From: Abiotrophia sp965245735
Lineage (GTDB): Bacteria > Bacillota > Bacilli > Lactobacillales > Aerococcaceae
Direction of reading: 5' to 3'
Length of the DNA stretch: 64,000 nucleotides
NCBI GenBank assembly: GCA_965245735.1
Contig: CBDFAX010000004.1
Span: 28,440-92,439, forward strand
Positions 26,451 through 35,879 of this stretch are shown in pieces. The notes below the pieces were generated by a model. It saw only the letters and a program-made list of their open reading frames with translations. It did not search any database and was not told the DNA's origin. Each line of letters opens with the position of its first letter. The stretch's first letter is position 1. The position numbers and the translations under genes are program-made.

Positions 26451-27683
26451 ATGGAAACTACTGAAAGCAAGCAGGCGACAAGACTCACCTTGCGTGATTT
26501 TATGTCCCAGCCTGCACTCATTATGATTTTTGTAAGTATCTTAATTCTTTTTCCTTTTTATATTAGTGTACCAGCGGCTGTTTTGGCCGTGAGTATGATT
26601 TTTTGGAAGTACCGGCGACGTTTATGGAAGATTGCCCTAGGAACGGGCTGGTTCGGCGCGGGCGCGATTTTTAGCTTTATAATAGCCTTCGCCAACCGCA
26701 ACCAGTACGGCATCTGGGCAGCCATTGGCTTTATCCTGGTTTGGACCTTTTTCCGGATATATCGCAATTTTGTAACGCCTGACCTACTGATAAAAATGCT
26801 CAATATTATTGGCTTAGGAAGCATTGGGACTAGCCTCTATGCTATTTATCAGTACCTAGTTTTTATTGCCAGTCATGGTTTCCCACTAGATTATATTGTG
26901 CGGGATCCTAATCCTAAGCATCGGGCTATGTCCACCCTCTTTAATGCCAACTATTATGGGCTCTTCTGTATTTTTGCCCTCTTGGTGGGGGCCTACCTCT
27001 TTGTCAAGGCGGGCACTAAGAAGGCCAAGGTCTGGTATGGTCTCAGCATGGTCTTGAATGTGGTCGGCATCTTGCTGACAGCCTCCCGCATGGCCCTGCC
27101 GGCCCTGGTAGTGGGAACCATCACCTTTGTTTTCTTCATTAACCGTCGCCTGGTCCTGTGGCTAGGTGGGGTTGGCTTAGCAGGGACCTGTCTGGTTTTC
27201 TTCTTCCCGGAACTCCTGGCGCGCTTTACCTCGGCTTCCTTCTCTCATAGCTTAGAAGAGCGGGAAATGATTTGGCGGGCGGCCTGGGGCATCTTCACTG
27301 ATTATCCTTTAACAGGGCGGGGACCTATGTCCTACTTCAGTTTCTTCTATCTCTATGGTGGTAAGGGACAACCTCACGCCCATCAGATTTTCTTAGAGTT
27401 CCTCTCTTCTTATGGTCTCTATGGGACGGCAATCTACTTGATTGGGACGGTTGGCTACTTCCGTGAACGGGTGGCCCTCTGGTTCAAACCAGAAGTTCAA
27501 GCTGAGATTGGGCTAGTGACCGCCATGATTGTCACCGTCTTGGTCCATGGCCTCAGTGACGTTGCGGTTATGTGGTTACAGACTGGCTATATCTTCCTTT
27601 TCATTGTGACTTGTCCAGTGGCAGTTTGGCAAGCCTTAGCTTCCTATCGCTCAGAAGACGGCTATTTAAAAATTAAATCATAA
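26451..27683 (+). CDS. O-antigen ligase-like membrane protein (Wzy_C family)
   Basis: 410 residues with about ten to twelve transmembrane helices. A large extracellular loop carries the family pattern (HRAMSTLFNANYYG and later RGPMSYFSFFYLYGG...HAHQIFLEFLSSYG). In Firmicutes such proteins join or transfer surface polysaccharides or lipid-linked glycans; the acceptor here is unknown. GAGGAG precedes the ATG. No polysaccharide cluster is adjacent, so it is an orphan. Confidence 0.8.
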   Translation: METTESKQATRLTLRDFMSQPALIMIFVSILILFPFYISVPAAVLAVSMIFWKYRRRLWKIALGTGWFGAGAIFSFIIAFANRNQYGIWAAIGFILVWTFFRIYRNFVTPDLLIKMLNIIGLGSIGTSLYAIYQYLVFIASHGFPLDYIVRDPNPKHRAMSTLFNANYYGLFCIFALLVGAYLFVKAGTKKAKVWYGLSMVLNVVGILLTASRMALPALVVGTITFVFFINRRLVLWLGGVGLAGTCLVFFFPELLARFTSASFSHSLEEREMIWRAAWGIFTDYPLTGRGPMSYFSFFYLYGGKGQPHAHQIFLEFLSSYGLYGTAIYLIGTVGYFRERVALWFKPEVQAEIGLVTAMIVTVLVHGLSDVAVMWLQTGYIFLFIVTCPVAVWQALASYRSEDGYLKIKS

Positions 27684-27688
27684 GTTTC

Positions 27689-27718
27689 AAAAAGCAAGTG
27701 CCTATCGCTTGCTTTTTT
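27689..27718 (+). terminator. Terminator after the O-antigen-ligase-like gene
   Basis: AAAAGCAAG with CTTGCTTTT and a T run (27713-27718). Confidence 0.88.
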
Positions 27719-27737
27719 GACTATTTTAGACTATTAT
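27709..27737 (+). promoter_or_regulatory. Likely groES-groEL promoter
   Basis: TTGCTT (27709-27714), 17-base spacer, TATTAT (27732-27737); overlaps the upstream terminator. Placement is uncertain. Confidence 0.5.
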
Positions 27738-27747
27738 AAAAGAGTGG

Positions 27748-27774
27748 TTAGCACTTGAAGTGTTTGAGTGCTAA
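27748..27774 (+). promoter_or_regulatory. CIRCE operator (HrcA binding site)
   Basis: TTAGCACTT, nine-base spacer, GAGTGCTAA. This is the HrcA heat-shock operator; one arm has a single mismatch from perfect symmetry. Confidence 0.95.
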
Positions 27775-27800
27775 GTTTCAGAATGAATGGAGGAAATCCC

Positions 27801-28067
27801 ATGTTAAAACCATTAGGCAAACGACTGGTAATTGAAGTAGCCCCAGCAGAAGAAAAAAGCGTAGGAGGCTTGATTTTATCTAGTGCCGCCCAAGAAAAAC
27901 AAGAGACCGGGACGGTCCTAGCAGTCAGCAAGGAAGTAGCAAGCGCTGGCGAAGTAGCAGTCGGCGACCGCGTTGTCTTTGAATCTTATGCGGGCGTGAC
28001 CGTTAAGCAAGACGGCCAAGAATATTTAGTAATTGAATTAGACCATGTCTTGGCAGTTTTAGGCTAA
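27801..28067 (+). CDS. groS: Co-chaperonin GroES
   Basis: 88 residues. Caps GroEL during ATP-driven folding. Conserved start LKPLGKRLVIE, the mobile loop (SVGGLILSSAAQEK) and C-terminal strands are present. It is shorter than the usual 94 or so residues; the gap falls in the roof hairpin region (VSKEVASAGEVAVGD). GGAGG lies before the ATG at 27801. Controlled by the CIRCE site upstream and co-transcribed with groEL. Confidence 0.95.
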   Translation: MLKPLGKRLVIEVAPAEEKSVGGLILSSAAQEKQETGTVLAVSKEVASAGEVAVGDRVVFESYAGVTVKQDGQEYLVIELDHVLAVLG

Positions 28068-28102
28068 GCACAAGGCAGAGAATAGAAAAGGAGTGACTCT
28101 TG

Positions 28103-29722
28103 ATGGCAAAAGAATTGAAATTCTCAGAAGACGCTCGCGCAGCTCTCTTGCGCGGGGTAGATATTTTAGCAAACACAGTGAAAACAACCTTAGGACCTAA
28201 GGGCCGTAATGTGGTCTTAGACAAGACCTTTGGCTCCCCTTTGATTACTAATGATGGGGTAACCATCGCACGTGAAATCGAATTAGAAGATCGCTTCGAA
28301 AACATGGGGGCGCAATTGGTGCTGGAAGTAGCTAGCAAGACCAATGATGTAGCGGGTGATGGGACCACGACTGCAACTGTCTTGACCCAAGCCATTGCTA
28401 ATGAAGGGATGAAGAACGTGACGGCTGGGGCTAACCCAGTTGGTATCCGTCGCGGGATTGACAAGGCTACTAAGGCAGCAGTTGAAGCTTTGCAGGCCTT
28501 ATCTCAACCAGTTTTATCCAAAGAAGCCATTGCCCAAGTAGCCGCAGTCTCTTCTGGCGACCCAGCCATTGGTGACTTGATTGCGGACGCTATGGAACGT
28601 GTCGGCAACGACGGTGTAATCACCATTGAAGAATCTAAGTCTATCGAGACGGAATTATCAGTAGTCGAAGGCATGCAATTTGATCGGGGTTATCTCTCTC
28701 AATACATGGTAACCGATAATGAGAAGATGGTTGCTGAATTGGAAAATCCTGTGATCTTCGTGACCGACCGCAAGATTACCAACATTCAAGATGTTTTACC
28801 ACTCTTGGAAGGCATTATGCAATCTGGTCGTCCGCTCCTTATTATTGCGGAAGATGTAGACGGTGAAGCCTTGCCAACCTTAGTCCTTAACAAGTTGCGT
28901 GGGACCTTGAACGTGGTGGCCGTTAAGGCGCCTGGTTTTGGGGACCGTCGTAAGGCTATGTTGGAAGACATCGCAGTCTTGACTGGGGCAACCGTTGTCT
29001 CAGAAGAATTAGGTTTTGAACTTAAGGATGCGACCGTAGAACACCTAGGTCATGCCGGTAAAGTAACGGTAACTAAGGACTCTACCACTATCGTAGAAGG
29101 GGCAGGCAACAAGCAAGCCATCGCCGACCGTATTGCGGTTATTCGCGCCCAAGCTGAAGAAAGCACCTCAAGCTTCGACAAGGAAAAACTCCAAGAACGT
29201 TTAGCTAAATTGTCAGGTGGGGTAGCCGTTATTAAAGTAGGGGCAGCCACTGAAACTGAGCAAAAAGAACGCAAACTCCGCATCGAAGACGCCCTCAACG
29301 CGACCCGTGCGGCCGTGGAAGAAGGGATCGTGCCTGGTGGGGGTACTGCCTTGGTTAACGTTCAAGAAATCGTGGCAGCAGTTGAAGCTGAAGGCGACGA
29401 AGCAACTGGGGTTAAGATTGTAGCTCGTGCTTTGGAAGAACCAGTTCGTCAGATTGCAGCTAACGCTGGTAAGGAAGGCTCTGTCATTGTTGACACCCTC
29501 CGTCGCTCTGAAAAAGGTGTAGGTTATAACGCCGCAACAGATGTATTTGAGAACATGATTGAAGCAGGGATTGTGGATCCAACTAAGGTAACCCGCTCTG
29601 CCCTTCAAAATGCAGCCTCTGTAGCAGCCTTGCTCTTAACGACAGAAGCCGTTGTAGCGGACATTCCAAAAGAAAGCCCTGATATGCCAGCCGGAATGGG
29701 CGGCATGCCAGGTATGATGTAA
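28103..29722 (+). CDS. groL: Chaperonin GroEL (Hsp60)
   Basis: 539 residues. The start MAKELKFSEDARAALLRG, the ATP-site GDGTTT and the C-terminal Gly/Met tail (GGMPGMM) are typical. ATG at 28103 has GGAG nine bases upstream; the TTG one codon earlier is rejected. It forms a two-gene heat-shock operon with groS and ends at a terminator. Confidence 0.98.
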   Translation: MAKELKFSEDARAALLRGVDILANTVKTTLGPKGRNVVLDKTFGSPLITNDGVTIAREIELEDRFENMGAQLVLEVASKTNDVAGDGTTTATVLTQAIANEGMKNVTAGANPVGIRRGIDKATKAAVEALQALSQPVLSKEAIAQVAAVSSGDPAIGDLIADAMERVGNDGVITIEESKSIETELSVVEGMQFDRGYLSQYMVTDNEKMVAELENPVIFVTDRKITNIQDVLPLLEGIMQSGRPLLIIAEDVDGEALPTLVLNKLRGTLNVVAVKAPGFGDRRKAMLEDIAVLTGATVVSEELGFELKDATVEHLGHAGKVTVTKDSTTIVEGAGNKQAIADRIAVIRAQAEESTSSFDKEKLQERLAKLSGGVAVIKVGAATETEQKERKLRIEDALNATRAAVEEGIVPGGGTALVNVQEIVAAVEAEGDEATGVKIVARALEEPVRQIAANAGKEGSVIVDTLRRSEKGVGYNAATDVFENMIEAGIVDPTKVTRSALQNAASVAALLLTTEAVVADIPKESPDMPAGMGGMPGMM

Positions 29723-29730
29723 TAAAAGTT

Positions 29731-29758
29731 GGCTGAGACCAGGTTCTCAGCCTTTTTG
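29731..29758 (+). terminator. Terminator after groEL
   Basis: GGCTGAGA (29731-29738), loop, TCTCAGCC (29745-29752), five T. Confidence 0.88.
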
Positions 29759-29818
29759 TTATATAAAAGGAAGAGGGTGTGCTAGACTGAAGATAACAAG
29801 TGTGGAGGAGGGATTTTG

Positions 29819-30511
29819 ATGACCTTAGTGCAGGCTTCATTTTTGGCAGGCCTTTTTGGGGCCCTGGCCTGGTTAGTGGGCGATCTATTATTAGTAGGTT
29901 TTGCGCCGGTGAAGGAAGAAGACTTAGCCCGCTACCAAGCAGGGCGCTTGACCAATTTACGCCTGGCTCTTTATATGAAATCAGGGGCAGACCGTCGTTT
30001 GCGCTGGGGTGTTTGGCTGGCTCAATTTTCTATTTGGCTACCACTTCTAAGTCTCTATGGCCTCTGGCAAATGGCCCAACCAGTAAGTAGCTTGGCCTGG
30101 GCCGGTCTGCTCTGCCTCCTGATTGGCTTCAGCCTGTCCCCTTTGGCTCATGGCGCCTTCTATATAATAGCCATTATAGGTAAGGCTTATTGTCAGGATT
30201 ACGAAGAAGCGGGCAAGGCCAATAAATTTTTGGTAGAAGCGCTTAATCAGGCCAATCACTTACTCAATGTGACCTGGCTGTCGGCCCTTGTAATAACCTA
30301 CTTGGGTTGGGCTCTGTATGGCCTGGCCATTGTGACCGGTCAGACCCAGTGGCCGACTTACTTTCTATTAGCCACCCCGCTGGTGACCACACCAATCTGG
30401 CTGGGCCTTAGCCATTATGTCATCCGCCGGTGGACGCCCCTCTTTAATGGCGCTGCCCTTAACTTAGCCTGGCTTAGTTTTTATGTTCTGGCTCTCTGGC
30501 TACTCACTTAA
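29819..30511 (+). CDS. Integral membrane protein of unknown function
   Basis: 230 residues with about six hydrophobic segments. GGAGGAGGG lies before the ATG at 29819. A Trp-rich composition and a soluble loop containing AYCQDYEEAGKANKFLVEAL between the third and fourth helices are visible. I recognise no motif; it resembles small uncharacterised DUF-type membrane proteins of Lactobacillales. It stands as a single gene between two terminators. Confidence 0.65.
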   Translation: MTLVQASFLAGLFGALAWLVGDLLLVGFAPVKEEDLARYQAGRLTNLRLALYMKSGADRRLRWGVWLAQFSIWLPLLSLYGLWQMAQPVSSLAWAGLLCLLIGFSLSPLAHGAFYIIAIIGKAYCQDYEEAGKANKFLVEALNQANHLLNVTWLSALVITYLGWALYGLAIVTGQTQWPTYFLLATPLVTTPIWLGLSHYVIRRWTPLFNGAALNLAWLSFYVLALWLLT

Positions 30512-30524
30512 AATCATGGCATGC

Positions 30525-30556
30525 AAAAAGGACTGAGCTTAGGCTCAGTCCTTTTA
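30525..30556. terminator. Bidirectional terminator
   Basis: AAGGACTGAGC, loop TTAG, GCTCAGTCCTT flanked by A and T runs; serves the membrane protein on plus and uvrC on minus. Confidence 0.85.
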
Positions 30557-32368
30557 TTTACTTAGATAGGCAATAATCCGTTCAGCCAATTCAGCCCCAA
30601 CACCAAGCTTGGCGTAGTCCTCGATGGAGGCTTCTTTCATAGCTTTGAGGGACTTGAAGTGCTTGAGCAATTTGGTGCGGGTTACCTTACCCACGCCAGG
30701 AATGGCGTCTAACTTAGAAGCGAATTGTTGCTTGCTCCGTACTTGACGATGGTAGGAAATGGCGTAACGGTGAACTTCCTCTTGGATTCGTTGGATATAG
30801 TGGAAGACAGGCGACTGGCGGTCTAGCTCTACCACTTCCTCACTATAACCATTCATGAGGGAAGCGGTCCGGTGTTTGTCGTCTTTGACCATGCCGGCGA
30901 CAGGAATAGAGAGGCCTAGTTCCTCTTCAATCACCTGGCGGGCTGCCCGGACCTGGACCTTGCCCCCGTCCATCAAAATCAGATTGGGCAGGGGTTGTTC
31001 CTCACGCAGTAAGCGCGAATAACGACGGCGAATGACCTCTTGGGTGTGGGCAAATTCATTGGTTTGGTTAGACTCCTTGATTTTGAACTTGCGGTAACTC
31101 TTGCGGTCTGGTTTGCCTTCTTTGTAAACTACCATACCGGATACTAGGCCAGTCCCCGAAATGTTGGAGTGGTCGAAGGCTTCGATATGATAGGCCAGAG
31201 GGATGCCCAAGGCAGCCGCCAGGTCTTCGCTGACGCCACGGGTCTGTTGAGCTTGGATGTCCAAGAGGTTGAGGCGCTCGTTGAGAGCCAGCTGGCTGTT
31301 CTTAGCGCAAAGGTCCAACATGGACTTTTTCTTGCCTCGCTGTGGCGTACTGATAGGGACTGAAATCACTTGCGATAACAAGTCCTTGTCTACATCCTCA
31401 GGGACCAAGATAGCTTTAGGAAGTAAGTGGTTTTCTTCCTGATAGAAGCGGGCGATAAAGGTCGTCAACTCCTCATCAGGATCCGTATAAGCTGGGTAAA
31501 TGGCGGCCTCACGTTTGAGAATACTACCTTGTCTGAGCATGAAGACCTGGATAGAAATCCAACCCCGTTGGAAGTCATAGGCGAAGACGTCTGTATTGTC
31601 GTAGTCCTGGCTCATGATAATCTGACGCTCGATAGTGGTCTCAATGTATTGGAGTTGGTCCCGGTAATCGGCGGCCTGTTCGAAGTCCAGGCGCTCGGCG
31701 GCGGCCTGCATCTTGTCCTTGAGCTGAGTCATAATGGGTTGAATATCACCGTTGAAGAATTGCTTAATCTTCTGAATCTGTTGCTGGTACATGTCCTTGG
31801 TGATTTCATGGTCACAAGGGCCAATGCACTGACCTAGATGATAATAGAAGCAAGCCCGTTTCTCATTTTTGCCGCAACGACGTAGGGGATAGACCCGATG
31901 CAAGAGTTGTTGGGTCTGGGTGGCCGCTCCTACATTAGGGAAGGGGCCAAAATAGAGACCGCCGTCCTTGGTCACATTCGATGTGATGATGAGCTGGGGA
32001 TGACGCTCCTTGGTGATTTTAAGGTAGGGATACATGGTCCCTTCCTTGAGTCGAATATTAAAAGGAGGCTTATACTGCTGAATCAGATTGATTTCCAGCA
32101 AAAGTGCTTCCTTATTACTATTGGTGATGATGGTCTCGAAGTGGTCGATTTCGGACACTAATTTGGTAGTTTTGGTATCGTGGGCGCCACGGAAATAGGA
32201 GCGCACCCGGTTTTTAAGGTTCTTGGCCTTGCCGACATAGAGAATCTGATCGGCTGCATCTTTCATGAGATAGCAACCGGGTAAATCTGGCAAGAGCTTG
32301 AGCTTGGCTTCAATCCGTTCTTGAACCTTGGCCCGTTCTTGGGCAGTCTGGGATTGGGCATCCGTCAT
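30554..32368 (-). CDS. uvrC: Excinuclease ABC subunit C
   Basis: 604 residues, standard. Makes the 3' and 5' incisions in nucleotide excision repair. The N-terminal GIY-YIG domain (LPGCYLMKDAADQILYVGKAKNLKNRV), the UVR helical motif (LKDKMQAAAERLDFEQAADYRDQL), the RNase H-like nuclease domain (IEAFDHSNISGTG, LILMDGGKVQ) and C-terminal helix-hairpin-helix (LDAIPGVGKVTRTKLLKHF) are seen. AAGGAGG precedes the ATG at 32368. uvrA and uvrB are not in the window. Confidence 0.97.
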   Translation of the reverse strand: MTDAQSQTAQERAKVQERIEAKLKLLPDLPGCYLMKDAADQILYVGKAKNLKNRVRSYFRGAHDTKTTKLVSEIDHFETIITNSNKEALLLEINLIQQYKPPFNIRLKEGTMYPYLKITKERHPQLIITSNVTKDGGLYFGPFPNVGAATQTQQLLHRVYPLRRCGKNEKRACFYYHLGQCIGPCDHEITKDMYQQQIQKIKQFFNGDIQPIMTQLKDKMQAAAERLDFEQAADYRDQLQYIETTIERQIIMSQDYDNTDVFAYDFQRGWISIQVFMLRQGSILKREAAIYPAYTDPDEELTTFIARFYQEENHLLPKAILVPEDVDKDLLSQVISVPISTPQRGKKKSMLDLCAKNSQLALNERLNLLDIQAQQTRGVSEDLAAALGIPLAYHIEAFDHSNISGTGLVSGMVVYKEGKPDRKSYRKFKIKESNQTNEFAHTQEVIRRRYSRLLREEQPLPNLILMDGGKVQVRAARQVIEEELGLSIPVAGMVKDDKHRTASLMNGYSEEVVELDRQSPVFHYIQRIQEEVHRYAISYHRQVRSKQQFASKLDAIPGVGKVTRTKLLKHFKSLKAMKEASIEDYAKLGVGAELAERIIAYLSK

Positions 32369-32420
32369 GGGGGTCCTCCTTCCTTTAATCTAGGGGCAGG
32401 GAGCCCCGTCTACTCTACAC

Positions 32421-32456
32421 ATTATACGCGTTTTTAGGACTTGGGACAAATGTCCT
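32421..32456 (-). promoter_or_regulatory. uvrC promoter with adjacent inverted repeat
   Basis: Minus-strand TATAAT at 32421-32426. An inverted repeat GGACA AA TGTCC (32445-32456) overlaps the -35 zone and could be an operator; it does not match the Gram-positive LexA box GAACN4GTTC. Confidence 0.5.
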
Positions 32457-32545
32457 GTTCAAATCTTAAGAAAGGGTAAATCTCAGTCATCAAGATTGAA
32501 ATCTCTGTCAGAATTGCCTAAGATGGTAGAAGAAGGAGACTGACC

Positions 32546-33316
32546 ATGAAAAAACGATCTACGACCCCTTTGAAGTTAGCGGCGATTATTGTCGTCCTCT
32601 GCTTGGCCCTCTTTGCCAGACGGGATATGATTCAGGCTGTCTGGCAGGATAATAGCCTCAGCCGCCCGCAAGCCATGCTGACTATCGCCCAAAAATTATT
32701 GAATATTCCACAAAATAAGCCTCAGGATAATCAGTCCCATGTCATTCAATCCGGGACCAACCAAGAACCACATCAAGTAGCAGCTAATGTTGCGACTAGC
32801 CCTATTTACCAAAAGGCCGCCCGCACAGCCCAAACCTTCAATCAGGGTTTGGATTTGACTAGTCTAAACCAGGTCTTTGTCAATCAAGTCAACCAACATC
32901 GTAGCCAAGTTGGTTGGCCGGAGATTAAGGTCGGCCATCAGTTAGCTGCAGGGAGTCAAACTCGGGTTCGTCAATTATCTGATTACTATTACTTGAGTAG
33001 CCGGACCTTAGATGGGCAAGATTTCCGGACGGCGCATCCAACTATTGAGGATGCTAATTCCAGATTAGGGGAATCTACCTTTGAGCTCTACATTGCAGCA
33101 GATGATGTCCACCTAGATACTTGGCGCCAGCACCCTGACATCCTGGCTGACTACCTCTATAAGGCCTTTGCCAAAATGGAAGGCCAGGAGACAAGCGCCT
33201 ATATTGCTAGTCAATATGTGACCCTCTACGCTCAGCCTAGCGACCAATTAGTTGGCGATGTGGCCTACGTGCGTTTAGTGGCAGTTGTCACCTCCGATAC
33301 GCTGGCCAGTCCTTAA
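32546..33316 (+). CDS. Secreted or membrane-anchored CAP (SCP-like) domain protein
   Basis: 256 residues. An N-terminal hydrophobic segment (about 10-24) is followed by a low-complexity linker and a CAP-type domain from about residue 105 (VNQHRSQVGWPEIKVG, then RVRQLSDYY, AHPTIED, GESTFELY). The family is extracellular and of broad unknown function. The GEN motif is GES here and the second conserved His is not obvious, so it is a divergent member. AAGGAG precedes the ATG. The next gene starts 22 bases later. Confidence 0.65.
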   Translation: MKKRSTTPLKLAAIIVVLCLALFARRDMIQAVWQDNSLSRPQAMLTIAQKLLNIPQNKPQDNQSHVIQSGTNQEPHQVAANVATSPIYQKAARTAQTFNQGLDLTSLNQVFVNQVNQHRSQVGWPEIKVGHQLAAGSQTRVRQLSDYYYLSSRTLDGQDFRTAHPTIEDANSRLGESTFELYIAADDVHLDTWRQHPDILADYLYKAFAKMEGQETSAYIASQYVTLYAQPSDQLVGDVAYVRLVAVVTSDTLASP

Positions 33317-33338
33317 TTCAACTTAAAGGAGCCCCACC

Positions 33339-34490
33339 ATGACCTCACCTTATGCTTATCTATTGCCCGGTCTAGTCGGCCTGGGGCTAGCGACTTGGAC
33401 CTATGGCCAGGTCTACCAGCGTCGACATGGCCTCAAGCCAAGTAATGACCGCGAGCAAGTCTTCGACGTCACCCGCTGGCAGGCTCAAGCTAGCACTCAG
33501 CATGCTTGGTTATCGCAAGACCGGTTCGACCAGGAAATGACAGACTGGGTGCAGCCTTATTTGGCACAACATGGTCAGTCAGAGACGATTACCTTAGAAG
33601 ATGGTCAGACCTTAGCCTTTGATTTCTATCCTCATGCTGAGGCCCAGGCTACTCTCCTGATCATCCATGGCCTCAATGAGTTCAAGGAAAAATTTCGGGA
33701 GTTAACCTACTACTGGCACCAAGAAGCCTGCCAGGTTATTGCAGTAGACCTAAGAGGGCATGGCGCCAGTGGTCCTTATGGTCCCAAGTCCAGCATCCAT
33801 AGCCTGCGTTTTGATCAATACGCTGAAGACCTGGCTAGACTCTTGGACTATTTAGGCAAGCAAGGAAAAATCCAAGGTCCCTTAGTCCTATTCGGCCACT
33901 CCATGGGTGGAGCGGTCGCGACTCGCCTATGCCAACTCTATCCCGGCTTGGCTCAGGGCCTTATTCTTTCCTCGCCCATGCTGGCAATCGATACGGGCAG
34001 GATTCCTTTTGCCTATGCTCATCTATTAAGTCGAGTAGTTAGCGCTTTAGGTGGTGGCAAAGCTTATGCTCCACGTCAGGGGGGCTTTGATCCTGAACGT
34101 CATAGCCAGTATCCCCGCCAGAATCGCTGGACAACTCAATATGAACGTGGCCATTATTTCCATCATTGGCATCTAGCCAACCATCCGATCCCTAGCTGGG
34201 GCGCTACTTGGTCTTGGTTAGCAACTAGTCTAGCTAGCTCGCGCAATATTTTGTCTGGCCAAGGCCTTGACCAGCTTACTTTGCCAGTCCTAGTCTGGCG
34301 AGCGGAGCTCGATGACCATGTTTTAGCTAGTGGCATTCATGGCTTGACATCGAGCTTGGCTCAAGCCCAAGCTTACTGTGTGCCGGGGCGTAAGCATGAA
34401 TTGTATTTGGAGGATGATGCCTTCATACAAGCATATGTCACCTGCATTCGTCATTTTATTGCCAGTCTTGCGCCAGCAAGCGACCATTGA
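33339..34490 (+). CDS. Alpha/beta hydrolase (serine aminopeptidase S33 / monoacylglycerol lipase-like)
   Basis: 383 residues. An N-terminal hydrophobic stretch suggests membrane association. The oxyanion region LLIIHGLNEFKEKF and nucleophile elbow GHSMGG (Ser188) are clear; the acid is probably in VWRAELDDHV and the histidine in PGRKHELYLE. This is the Hydrolase_4 lysophospholipase type, so a lipid ester substrate is likely. AAAGGAG precedes the ATG. It sits between a CAP protein and a thiolase, spaced for co-transcription. Confidence 0.85.
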   Translation: MTSPYAYLLPGLVGLGLATWTYGQVYQRRHGLKPSNDREQVFDVTRWQAQASTQHAWLSQDRFDQEMTDWVQPYLAQHGQSETITLEDGQTLAFDFYPHAEAQATLLIIHGLNEFKEKFRELTYYWHQEACQVIAVDLRGHGASGPYGPKSSIHSLRFDQYAEDLARLLDYLGKQGKIQGPLVLFGHSMGGAVATRLCQLYPGLAQGLILSSPMLAIDTGRIPFAYAHLLSRVVSALGGGKAYAPRQGGFDPERHSQYPRQNRWTTQYERGHYFHHWHLANHPIPSWGATWSWLATSLASSRNILSGQGLDQLTLPVLVWRAELDDHVLASGIHGLTSSLAQAQAYCVPGRKHELYLEDDAFIQAYVTCIRHFIASLAPASDH

Positions 34491-34530
34491 TTTAATCCTT
34501 CGTTGAATTTTGAACTAAAGGGAGTTACTT

Positions 34531-35745
34531 ATGACACGCGTATATATTACAGAAGTTAAGCGCTCGGCCATTGGTCGCTATCTTGGCGCCTTATCCAATC
34601 TCAGTCCGCTAGACTTGGGCAGCCAAGTGCTCCGGGCAGTGCTAGAATCAGACCAAGTACCATTGGAAGCTATTGAAGAAGTTATCCTTGGAAATGTCTT
34701 ATCGGCTGGCCATGGTCAAAACCTGGCCCGTCAAATTGCGCTAAAGGCCGGACTACCGAAGTCGACCCCAGCCTACACCGTCAATATGGTCTGTGGCAGT
34801 GGCTTAAAGGCAGTCTATGAAGGCTATACCAAGATTAAAGCCGGCGAGAACCAAGCCCTGATCGTTGGGGGCGTAGAAAGTATGAGCCAGGCCGCCTTCG
34901 TCTTAGATGGCAAATCTCGCAAGGGTATGGCTTATGGTGGCAGTCCACTAGTGGATACCCTCTATCGGGATGGCTTGTCTGATGCCTTTGGGGGCTATGC
35001 TATGGGTGTGACGGCTGAGAATTTAGCTCAGCAATATGACATTAGTCGCCAAGCTCAAGATGCTTATGCTTATCAGTCTCAAGTCAAGGCTCAAGCTGCC
35101 CAACAAGCAGGCCTGTTTGACCAGGAAATTGTGGCTGTGACAGAAGTCGACCGCAAGGGCAATCGTCAAGTGATTGATCGAGATGAGTATATTAACTATA
35201 AAACCAGTCCTGAGAAATTAGCTAGTTTGCGTCCTGCCTTCCAGGCGGAGGGGACAGTAACAGCCGGGAATGCGTCAGGTATTAACGACGGCGCAGCCTT
35301 TCTCTGCCTAGTGAGCCAGGACATCCTAGATCGCTACCAGTTGACGCCACTTGCTGAGGTCCTAGGTTTTGGTCAGGCAGGGGTTGACCCTAGCATTATG
35401 GGGATTGGGCCTGTAGGAGCTATTGAGCAGGTTTTAGAGCGTACTGGTGTACCTTTTGAAGCGATTGACCGCTTTGAACTCAATGAGGCTTTTGCGGTTC
35501 AAGCGCTAGCTGTCTCACATGATTTAGTCGCCCATCACGGGGTGTCGACTGATTGGTTGGCTGAGCGCACCAATGTTCATGGTGGCGCCATTGCCTTAGG
35601 CCATCCTATTGGGGCTTCAGGAGTCCGAGTCTTAGCGACTCTCTGCCATGAGTTAGTTCGCTCTGAGAGTCAATATGGCCTTGCTTCCCTTTGCATTGGT
35701 GGAGGTATGGGGATTGCTGCTCTTGTTAAACGATATCAAGCTTAG
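34531..35745 (+). CDS. Acetyl-CoA C-acetyltransferase (thiolase)
   Basis: 404 residues. Condenses two acetyl-CoA or splits acetoacetyl-CoA. Acyl-enzyme Cys88 (NMVCGSG), His358 (ALGHPIGASG) and second Cys388 (CIGGGMG) form the complete biosynthetic thiolase set. In Lactobacillales this usually feeds the mevalonate pathway. AAAGGGAG precedes the ATG. No HMG-CoA synthase or reductase gene is adjacent, so the pathway link is inference. Confidence 0.93.
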   Translation: MTRVYITEVKRSAIGRYLGALSNLSPLDLGSQVLRAVLESDQVPLEAIEEVILGNVLSAGHGQNLARQIALKAGLPKSTPAYTVNMVCGSGLKAVYEGYTKIKAGENQALIVGGVESMSQAAFVLDGKSRKGMAYGGSPLVDTLYRDGLSDAFGGYAMGVTAENLAQQYDISRQAQDAYAYQSQVKAQAAQQAGLFDQEIVAVTEVDRKGNRQVIDRDEYINYKTSPEKLASLRPAFQAEGTVTAGNASGINDGAAFLCLVSQDILDRYQLTPLAEVLGFGQAGVDPSIMGIGPVGAIEQVLERTGVPFEAIDRFELNEAFAVQALAVSHDLVAHHGVSTDWLAERTNVHGGAIALGHPIGASGVRVLATLCHELVRSESQYGLASLCIGGGMGIAALVKRYQA

Positions 35746-35784
35746 TTAGTTATAGAGAGGCTGGAAAGTGCTAGCCCCTAAACA

Positions 35785-35844
35785 TGCTAAAATAAAAAAA
35801 GAGGCCCACGCGTGATTTTGTTTGCAAGTTGCCGTGGGCTTTTA
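35785..35844 (+). terminator. Terminator after the thiolase gene, with a possible promoter
   Basis: GCCCACG (35804-35810) and CGTGGGC (35833-35839) followed by TTTT. The loop is long (22 bases). An extended -10-like TGCTAAAAT (35785-35793) lies just upstream, so the hairpin might instead be the first structure in the degV leader. Confidence 0.6.
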
Positions 35845-35879
35845 TATACTTAGGGAGAAGACAGAGGGAGGAATTACCT

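Noticed and set aside
29213..29608. Minus-strand 131-codon frame inside groEL
   Set aside because: Antisense shadow of a highly conserved gene; no start signal.
31427..31837. Plus-strand 136-codon frame inside uvrC
   Set aside because: Shadow of UvrC, with hydrophobic Leu/Val runs typical of reverse-complement frames and no ribosome binding site.
32445..32456. LexA (SOS) box upstream of uvrC
   Set aside because: The palindrome GGACAAATGTCC does not match GAACN4GTTC.
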